The translations under genes and the position numbers were made by a program. The notes beneath the pieces are model-generated. The model saw only the letters and a list, made by a program, of their open reading frames with translations. It did not search any database and had not been told where the DNA came from. From positions 1 to 6,542 of the forward strand of contig JAJPJU010000182.1 of the NCBI GenBank assembly GCA_021324035.1: a DNA stretch of 6,542 nt. The letters run 5' to 3'. Source of the stretch: Spartobacteria bacterium. GTDB lineage: Bacteria; Verrucomicrobiota; Verrucomicrobiia; Chthoniobacterales; UBA10450. This document shows positions 1 to 6,174 of this stretch, piece after piece (position 1 is the first letter of the stretch; each line of letters begins with the position of its first letter).

Positions 1-2
1 GA

Positions 3-62
3 GACCCGAAAAGGGCGCGTAAAATGCGAGCGGCCGAAAAAAAGCTGCTGAGCGAAATATGA
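3..62 (+). CDS. Possible C-terminal end of an upstream gene (5' truncated)
   Basis: One forward frame is open from the window edge to a TGA at 60-62 and encodes about 19 residues rich in Lys, Arg and Glu, ending KKLLSEI. The composition looks like a charged helical protein tail, and no other frame here makes a better candidate. Too little is present to name a family. The putative clpS promoter and start lie just downstream, so this would be the last gene of a preceding unit. It may also be non-coding sequence that happens to be open. Confidence 0.3.
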   Translation, partial: DPKRARKMRAAEKKLLSEI

Positions 63-82
63 ATGCTTTCCGGGTCAGGGCT

Positions 83-110
83 TTGAACTGGCCCTCGCCT
101 GTGATAGCAT
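83..110 (+). promoter_or_regulatory. Candidate sigma70-type promoter for clpS
   Basis: TTGAAC at 83-88 and TAGCAT at 105-110 are separated by 16 bp. The -10 is preceded by TGA, an extended -10 signature (TGn). Each hexamer matches the consensus at four of six positions. Transcription would begin around 117, just upstream of the ATG at 131, which also argues against the upstream in-frame ATG at 59. Found by eye only. Confidence 0.35.
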
Positions 111-130
111 TTTCATTCGTGGTGATTGCA

Positions 131-442
131 ATGGAGATTGAGCGCGGAAGTACTTCGACCGTCGAAGCTCCAACTCACGGCACTGAGGCGAAGGACAAAG
201 ACCAGCTGGACGTTCCATGGCAGGTGATCGTGCATAACGACCCGGTAAATCTGATGACCTACGTCACCATGGTTTTTCAGCGAGTATTTGGGTATCCGCG
301 AGAAAAGGCAGAACGACACATGCTGGAGGTTCATCAGAAAGGCCGCTCGATTTTGTGGTGCGGCGTGCGAGAACGTGCCGAGTTTTACGTTCAGCAACTT
401 CACGGTCATCTCCTTCTCGCGACTCTCGAGAAAATCGTCTGA
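131..442 (+). CDS. clpS: ClpS, ATP-dependent Clp protease adaptor
   Basis: This small cytoplasmic adaptor binds proteins with destabilising N-terminal residues (N-end rule) and hands them to the ClpA/ClpC unfoldase for degradation by ClpP. From the ATG at 131 it has 103 residues, a normal ClpS length, with a disordered-looking N-terminus (about residues 1-28) before the folded core. The core begins WQVIVHNDPVNLMTYVT, containing the Asn-Asp pair of the binding pocket (N36, D37) in the NDPVN form typical of actinobacterial ClpS. Further on, MLEVHQKG supplies M64 and H68, the conserved pocket positions. An in-frame ATG at 59 would add 24 residues that do not resemble ClpS and would start upstream of the likely promoter, so 131 is preferred. 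No strong Shine-Dalgarno sequence is visible. The next gene starts one base after the stop, so the two are probably cotranscribed and translationally coupled. Confidence 0.92.
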   Translation: MEIERGSTSTVEAPTHGTEAKDKDQLDVPWQVIVHNDPVNLMTYVTMVFQRVFGYPREKAERHMLEVHQKGRSILWCGVRERAEFYVQQLHGHLLLATLEKIV

Positions 443-443
443 T

Positions 444-932
444 ATGGAGATTTGCCGAAAAGACGATGCCCTGGTGATTGCCGATCTTGATTCATTCCTG
501 GCCGAGCTGTTGCGGCAAATTCCCGACAGCACTAACCCAGCAGGCGAACCTGGAGCGGAAGCTCGCCTGTTCACTCATCCTTCAGACGAAAAAGAGCTCT
601 GCAGTGAGTGGAAGAGTTACGTCGAACCGGAATTGCGGCGCATTTTTCGCAGCGCGGCGGAAACTGTGGCCGACGATTTGAAACAATTGAACGGGAACGA
701 AAAATCGTTCCGCAATCGAAGCCTCGCGATTCCATTTGAACATGCCGACGCCTGGTTAAACGCACTTAATCAGGCGCGACTGGTGATCGCCGCCAAATAC
801 AAATTTTCTGACGAAGAGTTGAGCGATCACGACCGTTCGCCGATCGGGTCGCGACGCGATCTCGGACTGTTTCAGGTCAACTTCTACGGCTTTATTCAGG
901 AATTTATCCTGCGCGAAATGCAGAGCAGCTAG
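444..932 (+). CDS. DUF2017 family protein, ClpS operon partner
   Basis: The product has 162 residues, is soluble, acidic and probably helical, with no signal peptide or membrane segment. It opens with a hydrophobic-acidic stretch (ALVIADLDSFLAELLRQIP, residues 9-27) and has a central helical region around 55-82. Near the end, LNALNQARLVIAAKY (about 105-119) and LFQVNFYGFIQEFILREM (about 142-159) resemble the conserved C-terminal half of DUF2017 proteins. In Actinobacteria these are commonly encoded directly after clpS. The role of the family is not established; the pairing suggests a link to ClpS-dependent proteolysis, which is inference. The ATG at 444 lies one base after the clpS stop. An upstream extension of the same frame overlaps clpS and is not needed. 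The TAG stop overlaps the stop of the convergent anti-sigma gene. Confidence 0.75.
   Translation: MEICRKDDALVIADLDSFLAELLRQIPDSTNPAGEPGAEARLFTHPSDEKELCSEWKSYVEPELRRIFRSAAETVADDLKQLNGNEKSFRNRSLAIPFEHADAWLNALNQARLVIAAKYKFSDEELSDHDRSPIGSRRDLGLFQVNFYGFIQEFILREMQSS
929..932. other. Convergent stop codons overlapping in a CTAG palindrome
   Basis: The DUF2017 gene ends with TAG at 930-932 on the plus strand. The anti-sigma gene ends with TAG read from 931 to 929 on the minus strand. Both stops sit in the single palindrome CTAG, so the two operons converge with a 4-bp overlap and no space for a terminator between them. Confidence 0.9.
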
Positions 933-1189
933 GACTTGGGCGGCGATTGCGATTGCCGCTCGTTCCGTTCCCGGACCATCGCCATCAATCGATCCTTGAT
1001 GGCCGCGGACGCTTTGGCCGGTTTCAGGCTGAGAGCGAAGGCTTCATGCAGGCTATAACATTGATTGATGAACTCCTCCGCGGCCACGCCATAAACTTTG
1101 CGCGCTGCTTCAAAGTCCTGAAGCTCTTCAGGCTCAAGCGCCCCAATCACATATAACCGGGCGCTGTTCTGAAATTCCTCAAAGCTCAT
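929..1189 (-). CDS. Minimal soluble anti-sigma-like protein
   Basis: This 86-residue protein is encoded directly after an ECF sigma factor gene and overlaps it by 11 bp. Residues 9-35 (SARLYVIGALEPEELQDFEAA and following) match the start of the anti-sigma domain of RskA-like proteins, where an LYALGAL-x-E-x-x-x-FE pattern is typical. Residues 37-75 look like the remaining helices, including a final IKDRLMAMV helix. The H-x3-C-x2-C zinc motif of many anti-sigma factors is absent: only C44 and H48 are present in that area. There is no transmembrane helix or extracytoplasmic domain, unlike RskA. By context it should bind and inhibit the neighbouring sigma factor in the cytoplasm; this is inferred. 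A strong AAGGAG at 1202-1197 sits seven bases before the ATG, inside the end of the sigma gene, so translation is probably coupled. Confidence 0.75.
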   Translation of the reverse strand: MSFEEFQNSARLYVIGALEPEELQDFEAARKVYGVAAEEFINQCYSLHEAFALSLKPAKASAAIKDRLMAMVRERNERQSQSPPKS

Positions 1190-1841
1190 CTTTTAACTCC
1201 TTCAAACTGTCGTAGATCTTTTTCAAGCCTAATTCGAGCCGCGTTTTTACCGTGCCTAAGGGTATATTCGTATGGGCCGCGATTTCGCGCTGGCTCATGC
1301 CCCGAAAAAATGCAAGGTCGATGACCTGTTGCTGGGCCTCGGGTAGCGAACTGATCACCTTGGCCATCAACGCCCGGGTATCTCCTGACGTAATCTCCTC
1401 AGCGGTGGTGTTTTGCACCCAAGCCAGGGGCTGCCGCTCCGGTTCGGCTTTGAGACGCTCTTCCGCCCTGGCATAAGCCTGCCTTTTTCGCAGAGCGTCG
1501 ATGGCTCGCCGTCGAGCCAGGGTAACCATCCAACCCAAAGGCTTGCCCTTTTGGGCCGAGAAATTCTTCGCCTGGTTCCAAATTTCGAGGAAAACCTCCT
1601 GAAGCAGGTCGTCGGCTTCAGTCTCATTATGAATGATCCGCAACACCAAGGCTTTAACGATGCCGTTGTAACGATCATAAAGTTGGGACAGCGCATCCGG
1701 ATCGCCTGTCTGAATCCCCGTCATTAGGTCGACGTCGGAGGGCCCGTCGTGGGAGGTTGATTGTGCGTCCGTGGTCAGCGGCGGGCCTTCGAGTGCCTGG
1801 GCAGAAGCGCCGGGCAGGCTTGGGTCGACCGGCGAAGACAT
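1179..1841 (-). CDS. ECF (group 4) RNA polymerase sigma factor, SigK-like
   Basis: The 220-residue product has the two-domain layout of an extracytoplasmic-function sigma factor. Region sigma2 spans about residues 43-119, with ALSQLYDRYNG, the core-binding helix DDLLQEVFLEIW (78-89) and LARRRAIDALRKRQ (108-121). Region sigma4 spans about 160-209, with SLPEAQQQVIDLAFF and a helix-turn-helix SQREIAAHTNIPLGTVKTRL (183-202). The style resembles sigma factors paired with RskA-type anti-sigmas. Residues 1-36 form a Ser/Pro-rich extension that adds nothing to the core fold. A GGAGG motif at 1846-1842 directly abuts the ATG at 1841 with no spacer, so the start is not certain; the next in-frame ATG (1724, residue 40) has no Shine-Dalgarno sequence and would leave only a few residues before sigma2. 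The anti-sigma gene overlaps its 3' end. Autoregulation and control of the divergent secreted-protein gene are plausible but unproven. Confidence 0.93.
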   Translation of the reverse strand: MSSPVDPSLPGASAQALEGPPLTTDAQSTSHDGPSDVDLMTGIQTGDPDALSQLYDRYNGIVKALVLRIIHNETEADDLLQEVFLEIWNQAKNFSAQKGKPLGWMVTLARRRAIDALRKRQAYARAEERLKAEPERQPLAWVQNTTAEEITSGDTRALMAKVISSLPEAQQQVIDLAFFRGMSQREIAAHTNIPLGTVKTRLELGLKKIYDSLKELKDEL

Positions 1842-1846
1842 CCTCC
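1842..1846 (-). promoter_or_regulatory. Shine-Dalgarno-like GGAGG abutting the sigma factor ATG
   Basis: On the minus strand GGAGG is immediately followed by the ATG ending at 1839. A functional Shine-Dalgarno site normally needs about 5-9 bases of spacing, so either this ATG is used inefficiently or the motif is coincidental. Confidence 0.4.
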
Positions 1847-1947
1847 AGTTTTAATTCCCACGATGATTCGCGTCCACCGATTTCACGCCCGTCTTGCCCG
1901 ATAAATCTTGCTATCGCCAGACTGGCTGAATACGATCCGCCCTCAAC

Positions 1948-1967
1948 GCAGCGTCGTAAAACGCTGC
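1948..1967. repeat. 7-bp perfect inverted repeat in divergent intergenic region
   Basis: GCAGCGT (1948-1954) and ACGCTGC (1961-1967) are exact reverse complements separated by six bases (CGTAAA). The site lies 20 bp before the ATG of the secreted DUF4440 gene and about 107 bp before the sigma factor start. It could be an operator for a dimeric regulator or a hairpin in the 5' leader of the DUF4440 mRNA. No T-tract follows on the plus strand, so it is not an obvious terminator. Function is unknown. Confidence 0.5.
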
Positions 1968-1987
1968 CCCAAACCAACTTAATTACC

Positions 1988-2680
1988 ATGAAAATCATCA
2001 TCCCACTCTTTGCCTCACTTTTCCTCGCTGCCATGACCTTCGCGCAGGAAGAATCACCCGCACCGGCGGAATCGACGGCACCGGCCACCGAAGAAAAACC
2101 GTCGGCCAGTGTCGAGACCACGCCCGAGGCGCCTGCCGTCGAAGCGCCCGCACCTGCTCAAAAGAAAGAAGAGCCGATGGCGGCTGCCCCAGCACCGACC
2201 GTAAAGGCAGCAGCGTCAAAGAAAGAAGCAACAGCTCCCGCCGCTGCTGCTAGCACGACCACTGCGAAACCAGCCGCGGCCGCAACGACAACGAAGCCGA
2301 TGGCCGGCAAAAAGATGAGCGTCACCGATATGGAAAACGCGTGGGAGGCCGCAGTCGCTAAACACGATTATGCGACACTCGAAGCATTCGTCGCTCCTGA
2401 TTTCGTTGGCGTTTCTTCAAAAAATAAATTCATCGGTCGATCGGACGTGACCGGAGAAGCCAAGCGCGACAAAGATACCTACAAGTCGGCCAAGAACGAG
2501 AAGCTCAACGTTAAAATGTATGGTCCGAACGTTACCGTTGTTACCGGCCGCGCCCGCGAAACCGGAACCGGCAAGGACGGCAAAGCGTTCGATCGCACGT
2601 TCCTGTTCACTGACACGTGGATGAACCGTGGCGGTAAATGGCAGTGCATTGCCTCGCACGTGACCAAGATTAAAGGTTAA
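1988..2680 (+). CDS. Secreted DUF4440/SnoaL-like protein with Ala/Pro/Lys-rich linker
   Basis: The product has 230 residues. Residues 1-19 form a short signal peptide (MKII, a hydrophobic stretch, then TFA before Gln20) that fits signal peptidase I cleavage. Residues 20-110 are low complexity: first Glu/Pro/Ala-rich, then Ala/Thr/Lys-rich, with no predicted fold. Residues 111-228 look like a DUF4440/SnoaL-type NTF2-like cone: MENAWEAAVAKHDYATLEAFVAPDFVG at the start, a FIGRSD segment, beta-strand-like NVTVVTGRARETG, and a closing WMNRGGKWQCIASHVTKI. Such domains bind small ligands or act as enzymes, but no activity can be assigned here. The ATG at 1988 is chosen because the signal peptide starts there; the frame stays open upstream to 1757, antisense to the sigma gene. 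No Shine-Dalgarno sequence is seen. It is divergent from the ECF sigma gene, which makes it a candidate regulon member. Confidence 0.85.
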   Translation: MKIIIPLFASLFLAAMTFAQEESPAPAESTAPATEEKPSASVETTPEAPAVEAPAPAQKKEEPMAAAPAPTVKAAASKKEATAPAAAASTTTAKPAAAATTTKPMAGKKMSVTDMENAWEAAVAKHDYATLEAFVAPDFVGVSSKNKFIGRSDVTGEAKRDKDTYKSAKNEKLNVKMYGPNVTVVTGRARETGTGKDGKAFDRTFLFTDTWMNRGGKWQCIASHVTKIKG

Positions 2681-2696
2681 CCAAGCGTAGTTTTCT

Positions 2697-2732
2697 AAAA
2701 AGCGGTCCCGAGAATATTGGGGCCGCTTTTTT
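2697..2732 (+). terminator. Rho-independent terminator after the DUF4440 gene
   Basis: AAAAAGCGGTCCC (2697-2709) pairs with GGGGCCGCTTTTT (2719-2731) over 13 positions, with one G-U pair and a nine-base loop. The right arm merges into a run of six T (2727-2732). It begins 16 bases after the stop codon. The A-rich left arm means it could also work on the opposite strand, but no minus-strand gene arrives from the right. Confidence 0.9.
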
Positions 2733-2818
2733 GTTTGTCTTCAATCCTCGTCTGGGACCGCGGATAAAATTTAAACGCTTAATTGCGCGGCACGGCTGGT
2801 GCGGCAAAGGTTAACACT
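2733..2818 (+). promoter_or_regulatory. Upstream region of treS, with Shine-Dalgarno site and weak -10
   Basis: The preceding gene is terminated at about 2732, so treS must have its own promoter in these 86 bp. TAAAAT at 2765-2770 is a reasonable -10, but no good -35 is present at the right distance (TCAATC at 2741-2746 is the nearest). AAAGG at 2806-2810 is a Shine-Dalgarno-like site eight bases before the ATG at 2819 and supports that start over the upstream TTG at 2783. Confidence 0.35.
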
Positions 2819-5800
2819 ATGGCGCAGGGCGAAGAACGGGATCCACTTTGGTACAAAGATGCGATCATCTACGAGCTGCACGTCAAAACGTTTCACGACA
2901 GCGACGGCGACGGCATTGGGGACTTCCGAGGATTGATCGAGAAACTCGATTACCTGAAGGAACTTGGGATTACTACGATCTGGCTGCTGCCGTTTTATCC
3001 CTCCCCGCTCAAAGACGACGGCTACGACATTGCCGATTACTTCGACGTCAATCCGAACTACGGGACGCTGAATGATTTTCGCTTGTTCTTGAGCGAAGCG
3101 CACCGCCGAGAATTGCGCGTCATCACCGAGTTAGTGATCAATCACACGTCCGACCAAAATCCCTGGTTTCAAAAATCGAGACGCGCCGCTCCAGGGTCGC
3201 CCGAACGTGAGCTCTACGTTTGGAGCGATACCCCGGAAAAATACAACGAGGCGCGAATCATTTTCAAAGACTTTGAAACTTCGAACTGGTCGTGGGACCC
3301 GGTTGCGAAGGCTTATTACTGGCACCGGTTTTATTCTCACCAGCCCGATTTGAACTTCGATAATCCGGCAGTCCCCGAAATGGTCGAAAAAGTTTGCGAC
3401 TTCTGGCTGGAAATGGGCGTCGATGGATTGCGACTCGACGCCGTGCCTTACCTTTACGAGCGCGAAGGCACCAACTGCGAAAATTTGCCCGAGACCCACG
3501 CTTACCTGAAAAAATTGCGGGCCCATGTCGATCAGAAATTTCCCGGCCGGATGTTGCTCGCCGAAGCGAACCAATGGCCGGAAGACGCCGTCGCCTATTT
3601 CGGAACCGGTGACGAAGCCCACATGAATTTCCATTTCCCGCTCATGCCGCGGATGTTCATGGCGCTGCAGATGGAGGATCGATTTCCGATCATCGACATT
3701 CTCGATCAAACGCCGCCGATTCCAGAAAGCTGCCAGTGGGCGATGTTTCTACGAAATCACGATGAGCTCACGCTCGAGATGGTGACGGACGAGGAGCGCG
3801 ATTACATGTGGCGGGTTTATGCGAACGATCCGCATGCCCGCATCAACCTGGGCATTCGCCGCCGTCTCGCGCCCTTGCTCGCCAACAACCGCCGTAAAAT
3901 CGAGCTTCTTAACGCGCTTCTCTTTTCCATGCCCGGCACTCCCATCATCTATTACGGCGACGAGATCGGCATGGGCGACAATATTTATCTCGGCGATCGC
4001 AACGGTTGTCGCACGCCGATGCAATGGAGTCCGGACCGCAACGCCGGATTTTCAGATTCGAATCCGCAGCAATTGCATCTGCCGGTCATTATCGATCCGG
4101 AATATCACTACGAAGCGATCAATGTAGAAACTCAGCAGAAGAACTTGTCGTCGCTCCTGTGGTGGACGCGCCGCGTTATTGCGATGCGCAAGAGTTTCAA
4201 AGCGTTCTCGCGCGGATCGATTGAATTTCTCCTTCCGGAAAACGCCAAAGTGCTGTCGTTTCTGCGCCGTTACGAGGACGAAATTGTTCTCGGAGTTGTA
4301 AATCTTTCTCGCTTCTCACAGTGCGCGGAGATCGACTTGTCCAAGTTCGCCGGCTCTGTGCCGATGGAAATCATCGGACGCACTCCATTTCCTGCGATCA
4401 AAAAGACTCCGTACTTTCTGAGCCTCAACGGGCACTCCTCCTATTGGTTTCTTCTGCAGCCGCAGAGCAAACGCGAGCGGGCCGCCAAAAAACGAATTAT
4501 TCCGACGATCCACGCTCACCCTGGCCTGGAAAGCCTGCTTGCTAACAGCCAACGCGAGCAAATCGAGAATGAAATCTTGCCGGAATACGTTCCAACCTGC
4601 CGTTGGTTTGGCGCCAAAGCGCGAATGTTGCGCCAAATGCGCATTGTCGAACGTTCGCCGGTTTCATCTTCGCCGGACGCCGCTGAGTTCTGGGTTCTGG
4701 AAGTCACCTACCTCGATGGTCCGACCGAAAATTATGCACTGCCGGTAAAGATCGCCTCCCCTGACAAGGCGAAGAGTATCTCGCAAAGCGCGCCTCAGGC
4801 CGTGATCGCCCGTTTTCCTGACGGGTCGGTTTTGTTCGACGCGGTTTGGGACGGCGAATTCCGCGAAAATCTTTTCGGTCTCATGCTCGGTCAACACTCC
4901 CCGAACGGCCAAAACGGAAAACTCGTTGGCACGATGAGCCCGCGCATCGGGCCGATCGACAAGGCGCCGCCTTCGAATGTTCTCAACGCTGAACAAACTA
5001 ATTCATCGGTTCTCTACGCCGACAAATTTTTCCTTAAGCTTTACCGGAAACTTGAAGACGGCGTGAATCCGGACGTCGAAGTCACTCGGTTCCTTACCGA
5101 GCGCGCAAGATTCGACAACGTTCCGGCGTTCAGCGGCGCGATTGAATATCGCCGTGAAAAAGCCCAGCCAACGGTTGTTTGTTTATTGCAGGACGCGGTT
5201 CCGGCCGAAGCTGACGCCTGGACGCTAACTCTGGACGCGGTCGGGCGTTACTACGAACGAGTACTGGCGCGAAAAAGTGAATTACAAAATGAAGAAATGC
5301 CGGCGGCAGCATTGATCGACGATTTAATCGGCGGCGTTTATCCGGAAAAAACCAAGCTCCTCGCCCAACGCACCGGGGAATTGCATCTCGCGCTCGCATC
5401 GATCAGCGACGATCCCCTTTTCGCGCCTGAGCCGTTCAATCCAATGGCGCAACGGTCGGTTTATCAGAGCATGCGAACACTGCTGCGGCGCAATTTCGAA
5501 GCGCTAAAAAAGAAAATAAAAGACGTGCCGGAGAATCTTCGCCGAGAAGCCGAAGAAATTCTCGGGACCGAAAAGGAAATTCTCGCCCGCGAAAAACGTC
5601 AGCTCGACCGCAAGACTAACGCCGCCAAGATCCGGATCCATGGCGATTACCATCTCGGGCAGGTTTTGTACACCGGGAAAGATTTCGTGATTCTCGATTT
5701 CGAAGGCGAACCCCAGCGGCCGATGAGTGAACGCAAACTGAAGCGCTCCGCCCTCCGCGATGTCGCTGGAATGATGCGCTCGTTTCAATACGCGGCTTAC

Positions 5801-6082
5801 AGCGCGCTTTGGCAACCGGGCATGCGGACCGAAGACATTCCGTTCCTGGAACGATGGGCCGACATTTGGTATCGCCTCATGAGCAGCGTTTTTCTCCAGA
5901 ATTATTTGGACACGACCTCAGGCGCCAATTTCGTTCCCAACAACTTCGACGACTTCCAGGTTCTTCTCGAAGCCTACCTTCTCGACAAAGCGGTCTACGA
6001 AATCGGCTACGAGCTCAACAATCGACCTGATTGGGTCGTTATCCCTATCCGCGGCATTAAACACATTTTGAAATCGGCGTAG
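2819..6082 (+). CDS. treS: Trehalose synthase-maltokinase fusion (TreS-Mak)
   Basis: This 1087-residue bifunctional cytoplasmic enzyme matches the usual length of TreS-Mak fusions. Residues 1 to about 548 form a GH13 trehalose synthase that interconverts trehalose and maltose. Visible motifs are DGYDIADYFDVNPNYGT, ELVINHTSD (N108, H109), GLRLDAVPY with nucleophile D207, LLAEANQWPED with acid/base E249, and RNHDE with D315. The domain closes with a C-terminal beta region ending near GHSSYWFLLQP. After a basic linker (about 549-575) the maltokinase begins: YVPTCRWFGAKAR (R595, W596, F597, G598), then the kinase signature RIHGDYHLGQVL with catalytic D943 and the metal-binding DFEGEP with D960. 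This half phosphorylates maltose to maltose-1-phosphate using a nucleoside triphosphate. A charged helical stretch (about 895-935) precedes the catalytic loop. All catalytic positions are intact in both halves. In known pathways GlgE then uses maltose-1-phosphate to extend alpha-glucan; neither glgE nor glgB lies in this window. Confidence 0.96.
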   Translation: MAQGEERDPLWYKDAIIYELHVKTFHDSDGDGIGDFRGLIEKLDYLKELGITTIWLLPFYPSPLKDDGYDIADYFDVNPNYGTLNDFRLFLSEAHRRELRVITELVINHTSDQNPWFQKSRRAAPGSPERELYVWSDTPEKYNEARIIFKDFETSNWSWDPVAKAYYWHRFYSHQPDLNFDNPAVPEMVEKVCDFWLEMGVDGLRLDAVPYLYEREGTNCENLPETHAYLKKLRAHVDQKFPGRMLLAEANQWPEDAVAYFGTGDEAHMNFHFPLMPRMFMALQMEDRFPIIDILDQTPPIPESCQWAMFLRNHDELTLEMVTDEERDYMWRVYANDPHARINLGIRRRLAPLLANNRRKIELLNALLFSMPGTPIIYYGDEIGMGDNIYLGDRNGCRTPMQWSPDRNAGFSDSNPQQLHLPVIIDPEYHYEAINVETQQKNLSSLLWWTRRVIAMRKSFKAFSRGSIEFLLPENAKVLSFLRRYEDEIVLGVVNLSRFSQCAEIDLSKFAGSVPMEIIGRTPFPAIKKTPYFLSLNGHSSYWFLLQPQSKRERAAKKRIIPTIHAHPGLESLLANSQREQIENEILPEYVPTCRWFGAKARMLRQMRIVERSPVSSSPDAAEFWVLEVTYLDGPTENYALPVKIASPDKAKSISQSAPQAVIARFPDGSVLFDAVWDGEFRENLFGLMLGQHSPNGQNGKLVGTMSPRIGPIDKAPPSNVLNAEQTNSSVLYADKFFLKLYRKLEDGVNPDVEVTRFLTERARFDNVPAFSGAIEYRREKAQPTVVCLLQDAVPAEADAWTLTLDAVGRYYERVLARKSELQNEEMPAAALIDDLIGGVYPEKTKLLAQRTGELHLALASISDDPLFAPEPFNPMAQRSVYQSMRTLLRRNFEALKKKIKDVPENLRREAEEILGTEKEILAREKRQLDRKTNAAKIRIHGDYHLGQVLYTGKDFVILDFEGEPQRPMSERKLKRSALRDVAGMMRSFQYAAYSALWQPGMRTEDIPFLERWADIWYRLMSSVFLQNYLDTTSGANFVPNNFDDFQVLLEAYLLDKAVYEIGYELNNRPDWVVIPIRGIKHILKSA

Positions 6083-6090
6083 TAAATCGT

Positions 6091-6173
6091 CCGCAGATTC
6101 CAGAGATTGTCGCAGATTAGAAATGAGGATTGATTAAATCTGTGCAAATCTGCGTAATCTGTGGACGCAAATC
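6091..6173. repeat. Cluster of CAGATT/AATCTG repeats forming an imperfect hairpin
   Basis: Two left units, CCGCAGATT (6091-6099) and CGCAGATT (6111-6118), face three right units, AATCTGTG (6137-6144), AATCTGCG (6147-6154) and AATCTGTGG (6156-6164). The right units are spaced about 10 bp apart. A partial unit, CGCAAATCT, lies at 6166-6173. Left unit 2 is an exact reverse complement of right unit 2, and left unit 1 pairs with right unit 3 with one G-U. The cluster fills most of the gap between treS and the CADD gene. There is no T-tract, so a simple terminator is unlikely. I recall similar TCTGTG/TCTGCG strings as dispersed intergenic repeats in environmental bacteria, but cannot verify that here. 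Confidence 0.7.
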
Positions 6174-6174
6174 T

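Noticed and set aside
59..130. Longer ClpS start at the ATG at 59
   Set aside because: The added 24 residues are unlike ClpS N-termini, and the candidate promoter at 83-110 lies inside this extension.
288..443. N-terminal extension of the DUF2017 gene
   Set aside because: The frame is open only because it runs through the end of clpS; the ATG at 444, one base after the clpS stop, is the natural start.
1921..1987. ECF-type promoter for the DUF4440 gene (TGAATA at 1927-1932 with CGTC at 1952-1955)
   Set aside because: The -35 match is poor and the spacing is long (19 bp); not good enough to call without comparison to related genomes.
1675..2121. Minus-strand reading frame of 148 codons across the sigma gene start and the DUF4440 gene
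   Set aside because: It overlaps the sigma gene in another frame and the antisense of the signal peptide and linker region; the composition is Arg-rich and no family is recognisable.
2783..2818. TTG start upstream of treS
   Set aside because: The ATG at 2819 has a Shine-Dalgarno-like AAAGG eight bases upstream and is followed directly by the typical TreS start (DPLWYKDAIIYELHVKTF).
3131..3709. Minus-strand reading frame of 192 codons inside treS
   Set aside because: It is fully antisense to conserved GH13 motifs of treS and the translation resembles no family; it is a by-product of the coding bias of treS.
6091..6173. CRISPR array or tandem-repeat minisatellite
   Set aside because: The units are only 8-9 bp, occur in both orientations, and have no uniform spacers; this is a palindromic intergenic repeat.
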